Origin: Actinomycetota bacterium
GTDB taxonomy: Bacteria; Actinomycetota; Thermoleophilia; Gaiellales; Gaiellaceae
DNA length: 14,698 nt
Assembly: GCA_013695295.1 (NCBI GenBank)
Contig: JACDAS010000276.1
Span: 1-14,698, forward strand
Direction: 5' to 3'
Positions 12,263 to 14,698 of the stretch are shown here, in pieces. Below the pieces are notes generated by a model. The model worked only from the letters and a program-made list of their open reading frames with translations, searched no databases and was not told the origin of the DNA. Each line of letters begins with the position of its first letter. The stretch's first letter is position 1. Made by a program: the position numbers and the translations under genes.

Positions 12263-13614
12263 GCCCGCGCGGGCTCCCTGGCGACGAGTCCGAGCCCGAG
12301 CGCCTGGCGCACGGTCTCCGCGGCGACGATCGATCTCCGCCCCTGCCGCACGGTAGTCCCCGCCGGCGCGAGGACCGTCTCGATCTTCAGCTTCGCGCAC
12401 TCCTCGAGCCTCCGCTCGGCCTGCGCCGCTGGCCGAAGGCGTCCCGTGAGACCGATCTCGCCGAAGGCCGCGAGGCCGTCCCGGACCGGAGCCCCTCTCG
12501 CCGCCGAGGCGATCGCGAGCGCCACGCCGAGGTCGGCGCCGGGCTCGTCGATCCGGACGCCGCCGGCGACGTTGACGAAGACGTCCGCCTGCCCGAGCGC
12601 GACGCCAGCGTGGCGTCCGAGCACCGCGACGATCATCGCGAGCCGCTTCGGATCGACTCCCGTCCCCACGCGGCGCGGCATCGCGAGATCGGTCGGAGCA
12701 ACGAGCGCCTGGATCTCTAGCAGCAGCGGGCGCGAGCCCTCGAGCGTGCAGGCCACCGCCGCGCCGATCTCGCCTCCCGCCGTCCGGCCGAAGAGCTCCG
12801 ACGGGTCGGGCACCCCCTCGAGCCCGGCCGCCGTCATCTCGAAGACGCCAAGCTCGTTCGTCGAGCCGAACCGGTTCTTGACCGCGCGCAGGATCCGGTG
12901 CTCGCGGTAGCGATCGCCCTCGAACTGGAGCACGCAGTCGACGAGGTGCTCGAGCACGCGCGGGCCCGCGACCGAGCCGTCCTTCGTCACGTGGCCGACG
13001 AGGAACGTCGCGACCCCACACTCCTTCGCCACCCGCAGCAGCCGCGCGGCCGCCTCGCGCACCTGCGCGACCGAGCCGGGCGCAGAACCGAGCTCGGCCG
13101 AGTAGAGCGTCTGCACCGAGTCGATCACGCAGACGTCCGGACGCTCCCGTTCGAGCGTGGCGCAGATCGTCTCGAGCTCGGTCTCGGCCAGGATCTCGAC
13201 TCCGCCGGCGCCGCCGAGACGCTCGGCGCGAAGCTTCACCTGCGCTGTCGACTCCTCGCCCGTCACGAGCAGCGCCCGATGCTCACGGGCGATCGCGGCG
13301 AGGGCCATCAGCAGGAGCGTCGACTTGCCGACGCCCGGCTCGCCCCCCACGAGGACGAGCGAGGCCCGAACGAGGCCGCCGCCGAGAACGCGGTCGAGCT
13401 CGGAGACTCCCGTGGAGAGTCGCGGCGCCTCTTCGACCTCGACGTCGACGAGCCGCAAGAGAGGGCGGGCCACCCTCGCGGAAGCCGCCTTCCTTGCCGG
13501 CGCCGCCTCCTCGACGAGTGTCCCGAAGGCGCCGCAGCCGGGGCACCGTCCGAACCAGCGCCCGCTCGCATAGCCGCACTCGGAGCACGAATGCTGGACC
13601 GCGATCTTCGCCAC
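12250..13614 (-). CDS. radA: DNA repair protein RadA (branch migration ATPase)
   Basis: 454 residues, the full family length. RadA helps process recombination intermediates by moving DNA branches. The N-terminal C4 zinc finger has C10, C13, C24, C27 (CSECGYASGRWFGRCPGC). The RecA-like ATPase follows, with Walker A GGEPGVGKST (90-99) and Walker B VCVIDS (D165), then the RadA-specific KNRFG motif at 246-250. The C-terminal Lon-protease-like domain begins near residue 290 (EIQALVAPTDLAMPRRVGTG) and ends with GEIGLTGRLRPAAQAERRL. The start is GTG 13614. GGAGAA touches the start codon directly, too close for normal ribosome binding; a TAGACT box just upstream suggests a leaderless mRNA. It lies 56 bases after the ferritin-like gene and ends in its own terminator. 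Confidence 0.97.
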   Translation of the reverse strand: MAKIAVQHSCSECGYASGRWFGRCPGCGAFGTLVEEAAPARKAASARVARPLLRLVDVEVEEAPRLSTGVSELDRVLGGGLVRASLVLVGGEPGVGKSTLLLMALAAIAREHRALLVTGEESTAQVKLRAERLGGAGGVEILAETELETICATLERERPDVCVIDSVQTLYSAELGSAPGSVAQVREAAARLLRVAKECGVATFLVGHVTKDGSVAGPRVLEHLVDCVLQFEGDRYREHRILRAVKNRFGSTNELGVFEMTAAGLEGVPDPSELFGRTAGGEIGAAVACTLEGSRPLLLEIQALVAPTDLAMPRRVGTGVDPKRLAMIVAVLGRHAGVALGQADVFVNVAGGVRIDEPGADLGVALAIASAARGAPVRDGLAAFGEIGLTGRLRPAAQAERRLEECAKLKIETVLAPAGTTVRQGRRSIVAAETVRQALGLGLVAREPARASPL

Positions 13615-13620
13615 TTCTCC

Positions 13621-13626
13621 AGTCTA
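13621..13626 (-). promoter_or_regulatory. Candidate -10 box for leaderless radA transcript
   Basis: TAGACT (TANNNT) on the minus strand ends six bases before the GTG start at 13614, which would put the first transcribed base at or next to the G of GTG. No clear -35 is visible. Confidence 0.4.
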
Positions 13627-13670
13627 GGAGCGGCATCCGACACCGTCTGTGCCGAGTTCGTGAAAGACGA

Positions 13671-14168
13671 CTACTGCGTCGAGTTCGGGTCCTCTCCCTG
13701 GGCGAGCTCCAGCGACCCCTGCATCACGTCGTCGAAGTGGCGCTGCTGGATCGGCTTCACCCACGTCGCCAGGTCCTGAACTTCGCGGTTTCCGGCCTTG
13801 CGAGCCATCGTCTCGACGATCGACCAGTGCCCGACCTCCCCGGCCTCCGCCATGGTCAGGAACTCGAAGCCGTCGAGCGCGTCCGCGTCGTCGCCCAGGT
13901 AGGTCGACATCATCTCGGTCGCCTCGGCCTTCGTCTCGCGCGCCTTCTCGAGAATCGCCGTCTTCTTGCCCTCGAGGGACCCGGCGACCTCCGTGCCGCG
14001 CTCCTCGGTCTCCTTCGCCTCCCGATGCATCCGCTCGAGCTTCGCGACGAGCTCCGCGGCGCCCTCCTCCTCGGTCAGCTTCCGCACCTTGTCCGTCGCG
14101 CCCTGTGCGGCCATGGCGAGGCCGAGCGCCTCGCCGAGCTTGCTCTCGAGATTCGTCAGTTCCGCCAC
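13671..14168 (-). CDS. Ferritin-like four-helix protein, possible di-iron centre
   Basis: 165 residues, rich in Glu, Ala and Lys and predicted almost entirely helical. Two ExxH motifs, typical of di-iron ferritin-like proteins, occur at E45-H48 (ERMHREA) and E111-H114 (EAGEVGHWS). Further Glu residues in helix one (E8, E13) and around FEFLTMAEA could complete the site, and H144 lies in the last helix (QQRHFDDV). Members of this superfamily store iron or act in oxidative stress; which applies here is not readable. The start is GTG 14168 with AGGAGG five bases upstream, but that site lies within a perfect hairpin. It sits between clpC and radA, so a link to stress response is reasonable but inferred. 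Confidence 0.6.
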   Translation of the reverse strand: MAELTNLESKLGEALGLAMAAQGATDKVRKLTEEEGAAELVAKLERMHREAKETEERGTEVAGSLEGKKTAILEKARETKAEATEMMSTYLGDDADALDGFEFLTMAEAGEVGHWSIVETMARKAGNREVQDLATWVKPIQQRHFDDVMQGSLELAQGEDPNSTQ

Positions 14169-14171
14169 TTC

Positions 14172-14193
14172 AGCCTCCTGGTAGCTGGAGGCT
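14172..14193 (-). promoter_or_regulatory. Hairpin covering the ribosome binding site of the ferritin-like gene
   Basis: On the minus strand AGCCTCC and GGAGGCT form a perfect 7-base stem around an 8-base loop. The 3' arm contains the AGGAGG ribosome binding site, three bases before the GTG at 14168. The site would be hidden when folded, so translation may respond to temperature, a ligand, or upstream ribosomes. Confidence 0.6.
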
Positions 14194-14246
14194 GTCGCAT
14201 TCCCGTGACCGCGCCGAGCAAACGGCGGCTCGTATTTCTTGCCTCG

Positions 14247-14698
14247 TCAGTCCTCTGTGCCGTCGTCCGCGTCGGCTGAGCCCTCCGGCTCCTCCGGCGG
14301 AACGGTGACCTTCTCGGGCTCGGGCGGGGCCCCCGGGATCACCGAGATGTCGATCTCGTCGCCGTCGGCCTGTCGGCCGACCACGATCGTCGAGCCGGGC
14401 GTCAGGCTGGAGCCGAGCACGAAGTCGGCGAGCGGGTCCTCGATGAAGCGCTGGATCGCTCGACGGAGCGGGCGGGCGCCCATCGCCGGGTCGTAGCCCT
14501 TGTCGACGAGAAGATCCTTGGCCTCGTCGGTCAGCTCGATCGTCACCTCGTGCTCGCCCATCTGCATCCGCAGGCGGTTCAGCACCAGGTCGACGATCTG
14601 CTTGATCTCGTCCTTGGCCAGCTTGTGGAAGACGATCACCTCGTCGATGCGGTTCAGGAGCTCGGGGCGGAAGACCTTCTTCAGCTCGCCCATGATCC
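14247..14698 (-). CDS. clpC: ATP-dependent Clp protease ATP-binding subunit ClpC, C-terminal end (5' part outside window)
   Basis: About 150 C-terminal residues; the gene continues past the right edge. IMGELKKVFRPELLNRIDEV lies at the end of the second AAA+ ATPase domain. It is followed by the small D2 domain (LAKDEIKQIVDLVLNRLRMQ), the sensor-2 region YDPAMGARPLRRAIQRFIED and PLADFVLGS. The tail is acidic (PEEPEGSADADDGTED). ClpC unfolds proteins and feeds them to ClpP. Family identity is firm from this part alone; ClpB is less likely because of the tail and the gene context (radA/carD neighbourhood). The ferritin-like gene starts 78 bases downstream on the same strand. Confidence 0.93.
   Translation of the reverse strand, partial: IMGELKKVFRPELLNRIDEVIVFHKLAKDEIKQIVDLVLNRLRMQMGEHEVTIELTDEAKDLLVDKGYDPAMGARPLRRAIQRFIEDPLADFVLGSSLTPGSTIVVGRQADGDEIDISVIPGAPPEPEKVTVPPEEPEGSADADDGTED

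Noticed and set aside
10884..12720. Long plus-strand ORFs opposite ispD, carD and radA
   Set aside because: Low-complexity Ser/Arg/Ala-rich shadows in high-GC DNA; the minus-strand genes are certain.

Overview
The window looks like high-GC actinobacterial chromosomal DNA, and I suspect the Thermoleophilia lineage. The right half has a gene order typical of Actinobacteria (clpC, radA, carD, ispD, ispF), a short MutY with the actinobacterial C-terminal layout, GTG and TTG starts, and TANNNT -10 boxes. The class-level guess is inference.

Left part (1 to about 7000) is accessory DNA. A minus-strand pair opens it: a small protein like sigma-70 region 4, then a RecB/Cas4-type nuclease cut by the window start, joined by a GTGA overlap. 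Next comes a plus-strand abortive-infection (Abi_C/HEPN-like) gene split in two by a frame change at another GTGA overlap. A minus-strand tyrosine-recombinase remnant follows; it keeps only what lies after the catalytic tyrosine. Then come an unrecognised 650-residue membrane protein, a divergent XRE regulator, and a complete integrase with an upstream excisionase-like gene. The integrase carries its own excisionase-type helix-turn-helix at the C-terminus. The 390 bases upstream of this int/xis pair hold four copies of a two-block motif with constant 22-base geometry.

Middle part (about 7000 to 8900): mutY and a hydroxymethylglutaryl-CoA lyase gene lie on the plus strand. MutY has lysine where the family has its catalytic glutamate. 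The lyase gene faces a GNAT gene, and between them sits a 170-base near-palindrome whose ends supply the stop codons of both genes.

Right part (8879 to 14698) is a minus-strand housekeeping run: clpC (partial), ferritin-like protein, radA, carD, ispD, a histidinol-phosphatase-type PHP gene, ispF and GNAT. The last four are linked by 4-base start/stop overlaps, consistent with tight translational coupling. The sequence also shows a radA terminator, a carD promoter with a leader hairpin, candidate leaderless promoters for radA and mutY, and a hairpin that would cover the ribosome binding site of the ferritin-like gene.
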